Assembly: GCA_023702235.1 (NCBI GenBank)
Contig: JAMQCR010000003.1
Span: 830,501 to 894,500 of the forward strand
Length of the DNA: 64,000 nt
Source: Neobacillus pocheonensis
GTDB lineage: Bacteria; Bacillota; Bacilli; Bacillales; Cytobacillaceae
Reading direction: 5' to 3'
Positions 8,301-17,592 of this stretch are shown here, in pieces; within the stretch, counting starts at the first letter, position 1, and every line of letters starts with the position of its first letter. The notes under the pieces were generated by a model. It made no database searches. It was given only the letters and a program-made list of their open reading frames with translations, and was not told where the DNA came from. A program made the position numbers and the translations under genes.

Positions 8301-9326
8301 ATGCCTACTGGTTCTTTTGGAAAAAGGTCATGGTTACCTTATGCGATTCTTGTTGGGGTTTTACACCTTGCTGGGATTGGCTTTCTGATGATTGGTTCGA
8401 GGGAAAGTGCAGCTCTTTTAGGTATGGGTTATGTCGCGTATACCCTCGGCTTAAGGCATGCGTTTGATGCGGATCATATCGCAGCCATTGATAATACTGT
8501 TCGGAAATTGGTACAGCAAGAAAAAAATCCAACAGGTGTGGGCTTTTTCTTCTCTCTTGGTCACTCAAGTGTCGTTTTTCTTATGGCAATCGTTACGGCG
8601 ATATCCGTTCAATGGGCGAAAGCAGAACTGCCTCAGCTCCAAGAAGTGGGCGGGCTAATTGGGACGATTGTATCAGGAACCTTTTTGTTGCTTATAGGCA
8701 TACTTAACCTAGTCATATTAAAGGATCTTTTTAAGATATTTCAACAGATGCGTTATGGTAAATATGATAAAGAGCAAATGGAGCAGCTCCTTCATTCCCG
8801 TGGGTTAATGGGTAGATTTTTGGGGCCTTTTTATAAATTCGTCAATAAAAGCTGGCATATTTACCCATTGGGCTTTTTATTTGGCTTAGGATTTGATACA
8901 GCCAGTGAAGTGGCGTTGTTAGCTGTATCAGCGAGCGCAGCTGAAAACGCGATTCCGTTTTTAGGGATTTTATCTTTACCGATCTTGTTTGCAGCCGGAA
9001 TGAGCTTGTTGGATACAGCCGATGGAATTTTCATGGTGAGCGCGTATCAATGGGCGTTTTCCACGCCACTCCGAAAGGTTTACTATAATTTGACGGTGAC
9101 AGCCATTTCGATTACAGCGGCATTGCTTATCGGCATGATTGAATTATCACAAGCCCTGTCGAAAAAAATAGGACTAGAGACTAGATTCTGGAAATGGATT
9201 CAAGCATTAGATTTTGGCTGGCTGGGGTACGTTTTAGTTCTGTTATTCTTGTTGTCTTGGACTATTTCCTATGGTATATGGAGATTCCTGAAAATCGAAA
9301 AACGCTGGGAATCGAATAATTTGTAA
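8301..9326 (+). CDS. NiCoT-family nickel/cobalt permease
   Basis: 341 residues with eight or so hydrophobic segments. NiCoT signatures are clear: RHAFDADHIAAIDNTVRK in TM2, FSLGHSSVV, and LGFDTASEVALL. These His/Asp residues form the divalent-cation path in HoxN/NixA/UreH-type permeases, which import Ni2+ or Co2+ for urease, hydrogenase or cobalamin. Start chosen at ATG 8301 after AAAAGGAGGG; an ATT/ATG extension upstream to 8262 would include the ribosome binding site. No nickel enzyme gene is adjacent, so the metal cannot be assigned. A terminator follows directly. Confidence 0.85.
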   Translation: MPTGSFGKRSWLPYAILVGVLHLAGIGFLMIGSRESAALLGMGYVAYTLGLRHAFDADHIAAIDNTVRKLVQQEKNPTGVGFFFSLGHSSVVFLMAIVTAISVQWAKAELPQLQEVGGLIGTIVSGTFLLLIGILNLVILKDLFKIFQQMRYGKYDKEQMEQLLHSRGLMGRFLGPFYKFVNKSWHIYPLGFLFGLGFDTASEVALLAVSASAAENAIPFLGILSLPILFAAGMSLLDTADGIFMVSAYQWAFSTPLRKVYYNLTVTAISITAALLIGMIELSQALSKKIGLETRFWKWIQALDFGWLGYVLVLLFLLSWTISYGIWRFLKIEKRWESNNL

Positions 9327-9328
9327 AA

Positions 9329-9357
9329 AAAGAAGAGCCGAAAGGGTTCTTCTTTTT
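9329..9357 (+). terminator. Rho-independent terminator after the NiCoT gene
   Basis: AAAGAAGAGCC pairs with GGTTCTTCTTT (one G-U) around a short GAAAG loop, followed by a T run. Confidence 0.8.
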
Positions 9358-9379
9358 TTATAAGATATGAAATTTTTGA

Positions 9380-9395
9380 CTTTGAGAATTGTCCA
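9380..9395. repeat. Fragment of the dispersed repeat
   Basis: CTTTGAGAATTGTCCA, identical over 16 bp to 3606-3621, where it forms the leading edge of the repeat. Here the rest of the element is missing. Confidence 0.4.
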
Positions 9396-9488
9396 AGTGC
9401 ATAACATTATTTTTTATTAGTTTCTTTTGTTACCATTACATGATATAGCCTTATGAAAACAAACTAAATAAAAAGGGAGGAATTATTT

Positions 9489-10244
9489 ATGAAACAAACC
9501 AAATTAGACTCAAAAGTTCTTTCATTATTAGAGAATAAAATCCAATTAATCAAAACAAAAAAAGGTGCCATCTATTTAGTAGGACCGATACGACTTCCTG
9601 TTAATTTGTACGGGGAAACGGTCATCTTTCAATGGTATTGCTGGTTGAATTGCGACGAAGTAACAGAGGATTTTGAACGAATTATTGATAAATTATCTTC
9701 GGTGAATTTAGCAGAATTTCAACAATCCAGTGTTTTAGTATATGGAGATTTTGAATATGGCGAGGATGCCATTATTAGAATGCATTCGATCTGTCATACC
9801 GGTGATATATTTGGCAGTAAACGATGTGATTGCGGTTTCCAATTAAAACAATCGATGAAAATGATTGCTGATCACGGGACGGGAGCCTTATTTTATTTAG
9901 CTAACCACGAAGGACGGGGGATTGGATTATTTAGCAAGGCAATGGCATACATCCTTCAGGAAAATGGTTATGATACCGTTGAGGCAAATCAAGGCCTTGG
10001 TTTTGTTGATGATTCCAGAAATTATAGTGACGCGATTCAAGTTCTAAAAGCATTACGGTCGAAACCTGTAACCCTTATGACAAACAATCCAAAAAAATTA
10101 GAAGCCTTAAAAAGCTCCGGCTTGCCAGTTTCAGGGAGAAAACCGTTATGGGGGGATGTCTCCGAGTATAACGAAAAATACCTACAGACAAAAATAAATC
10201 GTTCCGGTCATTTGAAAGACGAGGAGACATGCCCAAATGACTAA
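9489..10244 (+). CDS. GTP cyclohydrolase II family protein (RibA-like, with insertion)
   Basis: 251 residues. The RibA core is clear: HSICHTGDIFGSKRCDCGFQL region with the three zinc Cys, the EGRGIGL loop, YILQENGYDTVEAN with the conserved Tyr, and TNNPKKLEAL. GTP cyclohydrolase II opens GTP to 2,5-diamino-6-ribosylamino-pyrimidinone phosphate, formate and PPi. It differs from housekeeping RibA by about 50 extra residues, mostly an insertion between the first beta strand and LVYGDF, and by HSIC where typical enzymes read HSEC. It is not fused to RibB. RBS AGGGAGGAA. It overlaps ribD by 8 bp, so a dedicated pathway with the next two genes is likely. Confidence 0.85.
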   Translation: MKQTKLDSKVLSLLENKIQLIKTKKGAIYLVGPIRLPVNLYGETVIFQWYCWLNCDEVTEDFERIIDKLSSVNLAEFQQSSVLVYGDFEYGEDAIIRMHSICHTGDIFGSKRCDCGFQLKQSMKMIADHGTGALFYLANHEGRGIGLFSKAMAYILQENGYDTVEANQGLGFVDDSRNYSDAIQVLKALRSKPVTLMTNNPKKLEALKSSGLPVSGRKPLWGDVSEYNEKYLQTKINRSGHLKDEETCPND

Positions 10245-11340
10245 TCATGAATTTTATATGGATTTGGCTTTAAAAAATGCGCAAGCAATGAAAGGCCAGA
10301 CCGATCCCAATCCCTTGGTAGGTTCGGTAATTGTGAATGATAACCTTGTAGTGGGGATTGGTGCACATTTGAAGGCGGGTGAACCGCATGCGGAGATTCA
10401 TGCACTAAGGATGGCTGGTGAAAAAGCAAAAGGCGGTACAATTTATGTGACGCTAGAACCATGTTCCCACTATGGAAGAACGGGACCTTGTGCGGTAGCA
10501 ATTGTGGAGGCTGGAATTAAGAAAGTAGTCATTGCCACACTTGATCCAAACCCAGTTGTTTCTGGGAATGGTGTTAAAATACTAAAAGATGCAGGAATCG
10601 AAGTCATTATCGGGGTCCGTCAAGAAGAATCTCAGAAGATGAATGAAGTTTTTAATAAGTTCATTGTAGAGAAAAAGCCGTTTATTACCTTAAAGTCAGG
10701 AATCACCCTAGATGGAAAAATTGCCACTCATTCTTCGGATAGCAAATGGATTACTTCTGAAGAGGCGAGAAAGGATGTTCATCAACTAAGGAATGAAAAT
10801 ATGGCTATTCTTGTCGGGGTTAACACGGTTATTAAAGATAATCCCGAATTGACATCGAGAATACCGAACGGACGGAATCCAATCCGTGTCATTTTGGATT
10901 CAACATTAAAAATTCCCCTAGGTTCTAAGGTCCTTACTGATAAACTGGCTGAAACATGGATATTTACAACTGAACATCATGACAAAGAAAGAAGAAAAAA
11001 AATAGAGGATTTAGGAATCACTGTTTTTCAAACAAATGGTCTGAGGTTTGTAGATCCACAGGGGGTAGTACAACTTTTAGGTGAAAAACTTGTCTCTTCT
11101 TTATTAATTGAAGGAGGGGGTTCGATCAATGCTTCTTTTCTAGAAAATAAATTAATTGATAAAGTAATCCTATATCTAGCTCCTAAATTAATAGGTGGAC
11201 AACTTGCACCGACCTTCCTAGAGGGGACAGGGATTGATAAAATGCGTGATGCTGTTGAGCTATCGGGTACAAGCTTTATTAAAATTGGCAAAGATTTTAA
11301 ATTTATTGGATATCCAATCTATACAAACGAGGGATCTTGA
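10237..11340 (+). CDS. ribD: Bifunctional pyrimidine deaminase/reductase RibD
   Basis: 367 residues, normal RibD length. The N-terminal cytidine-deaminase-like domain has HAE (about residue 50) and the zinc motif PCSHYGRTGPC; the C-terminal RibD reductase domain (about 145-360) has LKSGITLDGKIA, SKWITSEEAR and LIEGGG for NADPH and substrate binding. It converts the cyclohydrolase product to 5-amino-6-ribitylaminouracil 5'-phosphate. Here it sits between a GTP cyclohydrolase II variant and a HAD phosphatase without ribE, ribH or ribB, unlike the usual rib operon. Start ATG overlaps the previous gene's end. Confidence 0.92.
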   Translation: MTNHEFYMDLALKNAQAMKGQTDPNPLVGSVIVNDNLVVGIGAHLKAGEPHAEIHALRMAGEKAKGGTIYVTLEPCSHYGRTGPCAVAIVEAGIKKVVIATLDPNPVVSGNGVKILKDAGIEVIIGVRQEESQKMNEVFNKFIVEKKPFITLKSGITLDGKIATHSSDSKWITSEEARKDVHQLRNENMAILVGVNTVIKDNPELTSRIPNGRNPIRVILDSTLKIPLGSKVLTDKLAETWIFTTEHHDKERRKKIEDLGITVFQTNGLRFVDPQGVVQLLGEKLVSSLLIEGGGSINASFLENKLIDKVILYLAPKLIGGQLAPTFLEGTGIDKMRDAVELSGTSFIKIGKDFKFIGYPIYTNEGS

Positions 11341-11341
11341 G

Positions 11342-11884
11342 ATGAGATTCGGTTTCGATATTGATGATACATTAATTAATCTGAGGGAACATGCTTTTAA
11401 TATTTACAATAAGAAATTAGGTAAAAACATTGCACTTGATGTTTTTCATGCATTAAATAAAATAGAAATTCATGAACCTTTTGGATTATCAGGTGAACAA
11501 GGAAAAGAAATGTGGAATCGTTCATTAGAAGAAATTTATTATACATCCTGCCCACCTTATCCAAGTGCTGTTGAAACGTTACAAGAACTTGATAAACAAG
11601 GTCATGAAATATACTATATAACTGCTAGACCAAAAGAACATGGCGAACGGACGAAGGAATGGTTAAAAGGAAACGGCTTTCCTGTTCGAGATGATCGATT
11701 TTTCTATGGGATGCAAGATCATGAAAAGGTTCAAATTATTAAAAAGTTAAAACTCGATTATTACTTTGATGACAAGCCTGAGGTTTTAAATACACTCATG
11801 GATGAATCATTACAAGTGTTTTTTAAGGACCAATCCTATAATCGGCACTTGGAAATCCCGCGAATTTTAAATTGGCCGATTTAA
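11342..11884 (+). CDS. HAD-family 5'(3')-deoxyribonucleotidase-like phosphatase
   Basis: About 180 residues from ATG 11342, which lies directly after the ribD stop (TGAGATG). HAD motif I is FGFDIDDTLIN (nucleophile and acid Asp), motif II is ITAR, motif III Lys is in the HEKVQIIKKL region and motif IV is YYFDDKPE. It resembles the NT5C nucleotidase family. In this operon a phosphatase would fit the unassigned step removing phosphate from RibD's product, a reaction done by HAD enzymes such as YcsE in B. subtilis; that link is inference. The coding sequence is visibly AT-richer than uvrBA. Confidence 0.75.
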   Translation: MRFGFDIDDTLINLREHAFNIYNKKLGKNIALDVFHALNKIEIHEPFGLSGEQGKEMWNRSLEEIYYTSCPPYPSAVETLQELDKQGHEIYYITARPKEHGERTKEWLKGNGFPVRDDRFFYGMQDHEKVQIIKKLKLDYYFDDKPEVLNTLMDESLQVFFKDQSYNRHLEIPRILNWPI

Positions 11885-11923
11885 AAGATATAATTAAATT
11901 GGACAAGTAAATAAGTGAAGATC

Positions 11924-11953
11924 AAACGGGCATATATAGTGCTCGTTTTTTTT
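11924..11953 (+). terminator. Rho-independent terminator after the rib-like cassette
   Basis: AAACGGGCA / TGCTCGTTT stem (one G-U pair), 7-nt loop, then seven or eight T. Confidence 0.8.
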
Positions 11954-12052
11954 ATAGCAGACTTTCAAGAATAAATTATGAAATTTTTATTGCAATTTTG
12001 TTAATTAATTTTTAGAATTAATTAACAGAAATCAATGAATGAGGTGTACCCA

Positions 12053-12287
12053 TTGGTGATTGTATATTTATCGGCACTAATCATGCCATGTCTACTCGTC
12101 TTGCTTTTTACAAGGGTCACTTATAATCGGGTCATTGGCCTCTGCCTTAACTGTAGCACTTATTGCGGGATCTGCTTATAAAGGTTATACACACACAATT
12201 CTTATCATTGTCATCGATGCTTTTTCTTTAACTGCCGGTTTCTGGTTAGCTACTAAAATGAAACCGAAGGTCGTGAAGAATAACTAA
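12053..12287 (+). CDS. csbA: CsbA-like small membrane protein, one frameshift
   Basis: About 77 residues when corrected. Two or three hydrophobic helices with LVLLFTRVTYNRVIGL, AYKGYTHT and a Lys-rich C-terminus match CsbA (DUF2198), which in B. subtilis lies just upstream of uvrB and belongs to the SigB stress regulon. Start TTG 12053 (or GTG 12056) follows GAGGTG. Near 12136-12146 the sequence GGCCTCTGCC has one base too many; removing it joins ...VIGL to LTVALIAGSAYKGY. No SigB promoter was recognised upstream. Confidence 0.7.
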
Positions 12288-12305
12288 TAACAATATCTAC
12301 TTTAG

Positions 12306-12331
12306 GTCTGCCCAAAAAAGGCAGGCTTTTT
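12306..12331 (+). terminator. Rho-independent terminator after csbA
   Basis: GTCTGCC / GGCAGGC stem (one G-U pair), loop of C plus six A, followed by TTTTTG. Confidence 0.75.
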
Positions 12332-12341
12332 GTTTTAAAAG

Positions 12342-12381
12342 AGTCCATACCGTCGTTAAACGGGCGCTTTCGCTTTTCTTA
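12342..12381. repeat. Fragment of the dispersed repeat
   Basis: AGTCCATACCGTCGTTAAAC followed by GGGCGCTTTCGCTTTTCTTA; the latter is the tail of the full element at 34252-34376 with one change. Confidence 0.4.
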
Positions 12382-12387
12382 TAAAAA

Positions 12388-12401
12388 CGAATATTCGTTC
12401 G
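12388..12401. promoter_or_regulatory. LexA (DinR) box upstream of uvrB
   Basis: CGAATATTCGTTCG matches the Bacillus SOS consensus CGAACRNRYGTTYG at 12 of 14 positions. It lies 156 bp upstream of the uvrB start; uvrBA is SOS-induced in B. subtilis, so context supports it. Confidence 0.65.
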
Positions 12402-12556
12402 CATATTATTGGCTAGTTTTTGGGTCATTGTGGTAAAATGGTAATATAAATTAGACAGAATCCATTTTTTAGGTTAATCTCGGACCGTTTTCTAGTTTTT
12501 AAAGCTGAAAAGTGTCAATAATAGAAGAATCGTATTTTTTCAGGAGTGAGTTTATC

Positions 12557-14535
12557 GTGAAGGATCAATTTGAATTAGTTTCAAAATACTCACCTCAAGG
12601 TGATCAGCCCGAAGCCATACGCCAATTAGTCGACGGTATCCATCATAATAAACGCTGCCAGACCTTGCTTGGTGCAACGGGTACGGGTAAGACGTTTACG
12701 GTATCAAACGTGATTAAGGAAATAAACAAGCCAACGCTAGTCATCGCACACAATAAAACATTGGCAGGCCAACTCTACAGCGAATTCAAGGATTTTTTTC
12801 CAAACAATGCTGTTGAGTATTTCGTCAGCTATTATGATTACTTTCAACCAGAAGCATATGTCCCTCAGACTGATACCTTTATTGAAAAAGATGCAAGCAT
12901 CAACGATGAAATTGATAAACTGCGCCACTCAGCGACCTCTTCCTTATTTGAAAGGAAGGATGTCATTATCATTGCCAGTGTTTCTTGTATCTATGGTCTC
13001 GGTTCTCCGGAAGAGTATCGGGAGATGGTGCTTTCTCTCCGGACTGGTATGGAGATTGAGCGGAACCAGCTGCTTCATCGTTTAGTCGATATCCAATATG
13101 ATCGCAATGATATTGATTTTAAGCGCGGGACGTTCCGGGTACGTGGGGATGTGGTCGAAATCTTTCCGGTTTCTCGCGATGAACATTGCGTTCGAATTGA
13201 ATTTTTTGGTGATGAAATTGATCGGATTCGTGAGGTTGATGCGCTTACAGGAGAAATCATTGGCGAACGAGAACATGTAGCGATTTTCCCAGCATCCCAC
13301 TTCGTTACCAGGGAAGAAAAGCTGCGTATTGCCATCGAAAATATTGAAAAAGAATTAGAAGAACGTCTTGTCGTTCTTCGCGACCAGAATAAATTGCTTG
13401 AAGCACAACGGATTGAGCAGCGGACTCGCTACGACTTGGAAATGATGCGGGAAATGGGCTTTTGCTCTGGTATCGAAAATTACTCGCGCCACTTAACGCT
13501 AAGAGAGGCTGGTTCGACACCGTATACACTTCTGGATTATTTTCCTGAAGATTTTCTTCTGGTGATTGATGAGTCACACGTCACCCTGCCGCAAATTAGG
13601 GGAATGTTCAATGGAGACAAGGCTCGGAAAGAAGTCTTAGTTGAGCATGGCTTCCGTTTGCCATCAGCTCTCGACAATCGACCATTGACCTTTGATGAAT
13701 TTGAAAAGCATATATCCAATATAATTTTTGTCTCAGCAACCCCTGGCCCATATGAACTGGAGCACACGCCGGAAATGATCCAGCAAATCATTCGCCCGAC
13801 AGGATTGCTTGATCCCACCATTGAGGTACGACCGATTGAAGGTCAAATCGATGACCTGATTGGTGAGATTCAGGAACGGGTGAAACGAAATGAACGGGTG
13901 CTTGTTACGACGTTGACGAAAAAAATGTCTGAGGATTTAACGGATTACCTAAAAGAAATCGGGATTAAAGTCCAGTATTTGCATTCGGAAGTCAAAACGC
14001 TTGATCGGATTGAGATTATCAGAGAACTGCGTCTTGGAAAATATGATGTACTTGTCGGGATTAACTTACTCCGTGAGGGTCTAGATATTCCAGAGGTTTC
14101 ACTCGTGACGATTCTCGATGCTGATAAAGAGGGCTTTCTGCGTTCGGAACGCTCGTTAATTCAAACGATGGCCGCGCTGCCCGTAACGCCAACGGGCATG
14201 TCATTATGTATGCGGACCGGATGACGAATTCGATGGAATTAGCGATCAGTGAAACGAAGCGTCGTCGTGCCATTCAGGAGGAATACAACCAGAAGCATGG
14301 AATTACTCCCCAAACGATTCAAAAGGAAATTCGCGATGTGATTCGCGCTACCCATGCGGCTGAAGAACAGGAAGATTACAAACCAGCGAAGTCGTTTGGT
14401 AAGATGTCGAAAAAGGAAAAAGATAAGCTGATTGCGAATATGGAAAAAGAAATGAAGGTCGAAGCCAAAGCGCTTAACTTTGAGCGTGCCGCTGAGCTTC
14501 GTGACCTCATTTTAGAGTTAAAAGCGGAAGGATAA
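12557..14535 (+). CDS. uvrB: Excinuclease ABC subunit B, one frameshift
   Basis: About 660 residues when corrected. The helicase-like core has Walker A (GATGTGKTF), the beta-hairpin region (YYDYFQPEAYVP), DESH motif II, and motifs V and VI (GINLLREGLDIPEVSLV, then QT-G-RAARN). The C-terminal UVR domain (FERAAELRDLI) binds UvrC. UvrB loads onto damaged DNA with UvrA. Start GTG 12557 follows AGGAGTGAG; upstream codons are not UvrB-like. Near 14169-14173 ATGGCCGC lacks one base (ATGGGCCGC would restore M-G-R-A-A-R-N). Loss of motif VI would inactivate the protein, and an error is more likely. Confidence 0.93.
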
Positions 14536-14542
14536 CCTATAT

Positions 14543-17420
14543 ATGGCAATTGATAAACTGATTGTAAAAGGCGCTAGAGCCCACAATTTAAAAAATATAG
14601 ATATTACAATTCCTAGAGATAGGCTTGTTGTCTTAACAGGACTTTCAGGATCTGGGAAGTCCTCGCTTGCATTTGATACGATTTATGCAGAAGGTCAGCG
14701 TCGTTATGTTGAATCGCTTTCAGCATATGCCCGGCAATTCCTTGGACAGATGGATAAGCCAGATGTTGATGCAATCGAGGGTCTATCGCCAGCGATTTCG
14801 ATAGATCAAAAAACAACAAGCCGTAATCCCCGCTCAACGGTCGGGACGGTGACGGAAATTTATGATTATTTACGATTATTGTATGCTAGAGTTGGGCATC
14901 CAACATGCCCGATTCATGGGATTGAAATCTCCTCCCAAACGATTGAACAAATGGTAGATCGGATTCTCGAATATCCCGAACGTACGAAAATGCAAATCTT
15001 AGCCCCCGTAGTTTCAGGTAGAAAAGGAACCCATGTTAAAGTCTTCGAAGATATTAAAAAGCAGGGGTTTGTCCGCGTACGCGTTGACGGAGAAATGTTG
15101 GACATTGGCGATGAAATTGAATTAGAAAAAAATAAAAAACATTCCATCGAAGTGGTTATTGACCGGATTGTCGTCAAGGAAGGTGTCTCTCCAAGGGTTG
15201 CCGATTCGCTTGAAACGGCATTAAGACTTGGTGAAGGAAAAGTGATCGTGGATGTCATCGGCGAGGAAGAGTTGTTGTTTAGTGAAAATCATGCCTGTCC
15301 GCTTTGTGGTTTTTCCATTGGTGAATTAGAGCCGAGGATGTTTTCCTTCAACAGCCCATTCGGTGCTTGCCCAGAGTGTGACGGGCTCGGCTCCAAGCTT
15401 GAAGTCGATCTTGAACTTGTTGTTCCAAATAAGGACCTGACACTTAAGCAGCATGCGATTGCTCCATGGGAGCCAACCAGCTCGCAATACTATCCACAGC
15501 TCCTTGAGGCTGTTTGCAGTCATTATGGGATTGATATGAATATCCCTTTTAAAGATATCCCAGAGAACCAAATTGAAAAAGTTTTATATGGGTCTGGACG
15601 TGAAAAAATTTATTTCCGCTATGAGAACGATTTTGGTCAGATAAGAGAAGGGAATATCGAATTTGAAGGCGTGTTAAGGAACGTTGAGCGCCGCTTTAAC
15701 GAAACGAGTTCTGACTATATCCGCGAACAAATGGAAAAATATATGGGGCAACAATCATGCCCAACCTGTAAGGGATATCGTTTGAAAAAGGAAAGTTTGG
15801 CTGTGTTGATTTCCGGTCGCCATATCTCCCAATTGACCAACCTTTCCATCGAAGAAGCTCATCAATTCTTTGCCACATTAGATTTATCGGATAAAGAAAT
15901 GAAAATTGCTAAGCTGATTTTCCGAGAAATTAGTGAGCGTCTTGGGTTTTTAATTAATGTCGGACTCGATTATTTGAGTTTAAGTCGTGCGGCAGGAACG
16001 CTCTCCGGAGGCGAAGCGCAGCGGATTCGGCTTGCTACACAAATCGGATCGCGGTTAACAGGGGTTTTATATATTTTGGATGAACCATCGATTGGTCTTC
16101 ATCAACGTGATAATGATCGCTTGATCGGGACATTAAAAAGCATGCGCGAAATTGGTAACACCCTGATTGTTGTTGAGCATGATGAGGATACGATGCTGGC
16201 TGCTGATTATTTGATTGATATTGGCCCAGGCGCAGGTATCCATGGTGGGGAAATTGTTTCAGCTGGAACACCTGAAGAGGTGATGGGGGATCCGAATTCG
16301 CTGACGGGTCAGTACCTATCAGGGAAAAAGTTTATTCCACTGCCAATTGAGCGTCGAAAGTCAGACGGACGCTACATTGAAATAAAAGGCGCTTCCGAGA
16401 ACAATTTAAAAAATGTAAATGTGAAGCTTCCGCTCGGCATGTTCCTTGCGATAACCGGTGTTTCTGGTTCAGGAAAAAGTACGTTGATTAATGAAATTCT
16501 CCATAAATCACTTGCGCAAAAGCTACACCATGCCAAAAGCAAGCCAGGGGAGCACAAAACCATTAAAGGTATTGATTATTTAGAAAAAGTCATTGATATC
16601 GACCAGTCACCAATTGGGAGAACGCCGCGCTCGAATCCGGCAACATATACCGGTGTATTTGATGACGTCCGTGATGTGTTTGCATCAACGAACGAAGCGA
16701 AGGTCCGCGGCTATAAAAAAAGGCCGCTTCAGCTTTAACGTCAAAGGCGGTCGCTGTGAAGCCTGTCGTGGTGATGGCATTATTAAAATTGAAATGCACT
16801 TTTTGCCTGATGTTTATGTCCCTTGTGAAGTGTGCCACGGGAAACGCTACAACCGCGAAACACTAGAGGTGAAATACAAAGGGAAAAACATTGCCGATAT
16901 TCTTGATATGACGGTTGAGGCGGCAGTTGAATTTTTTGAAAACATTCCAAAAATCAGCCGCAAGCTTCAGACGATTTTTGATGTCGGACTTGGCTATATT
17001 ACTTTAGGGCAGCCGGCTACGACATTATCTGGTGGGGAAGCTCAGCGCGTCAAGCTAGCATCTGAACTGCACCGTCGTTCCAATGGCCGTTCGTTCTATA
17101 TTTTAGATGAACCCACAACAGGCCTTCATGTCGATGATATATCACGGCTGCTCGTTGTCCTTCAGCGATTAGTTGAAAATGGGGATACCGTGCTTGTGAT
17201 TGAACATAACCTCGATGTTATTAAGGCGGCAGACTATATTGTCGACCTGGGACCAGAAGGTGGCGATAAAGGCGGTACCATCGTCGCAACTGGTACGCCT
17301 GAAAAAGTTGCGGAGGTCCCAGAATCGTATACAGGTAAATATTTAAAGCCGATTCTAGAACGAGACCGTTTAAGAATGAAAAAACTAATTGAAGAAAAAG
17401 AATTGAGCGTAAAGAGCTAA
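14543..17420 (+). CDS. uvrA: Excinuclease ABC subunit A, one frameshift
   Basis: About 959 residues when corrected. Two ABC modules each have Walker A (GLSGSGKSS near residue 32; GVSGSGKST near 640) and the signature LSGGEAQR; zinc-finger Cys pairs are CPLC...CPEC and CEAC...CEVC. It dimerises, recognises lesions and delivers UvrB. It starts 7 bp after uvrB, forming an SOS operon. Near 16714-16725 seven A precede GGCCGC where six would give KKGRFSFNVKGG; the extra base truncates the protein before its second zinc finger in the raw reading. A terminator overlaps the stop. Confidence 0.93.
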
Positions 17421-17444
17421 AACCTTTTGGTTTTGGCTTTTTTT
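17415..17444 (+). terminator. Rho-independent terminator after uvrA
   Basis: AGCTAAAACC / GGTTTTGGCT stem (one G-U pair), TTTT loop, then six T; the left arm overlaps the uvrA stop codon. Confidence 0.85.
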
Positions 17445-17592
17445 CCTGATTAGCTTCATAAGACACGAAACTTTCAACTTTCTAATTCGTAAATTAACGG
17501 TGTTTGAGATTCATTTGAAAATATCAAAGGCGTAAAGGCTCACATACAGGAATAAGTTTAAAAGAATACATTATTTTTTTGGGGTGGAAAAG

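Noticed and set aside
9396..9488. FMN riboswitch upstream of the rib-like cassette
   Set aside because: The roughly 90-bp leader is AT-rich, has no RFN-element conserved blocks and is too short for the aptamer plus expression platform.
13075..13821. Minus-strand open frames inside uvrB and similar long antisense frames elsewhere
   Set aside because: They mirror the codon structure of conserved plus-strand genes, lack ribosome binding sites and resemble no family.
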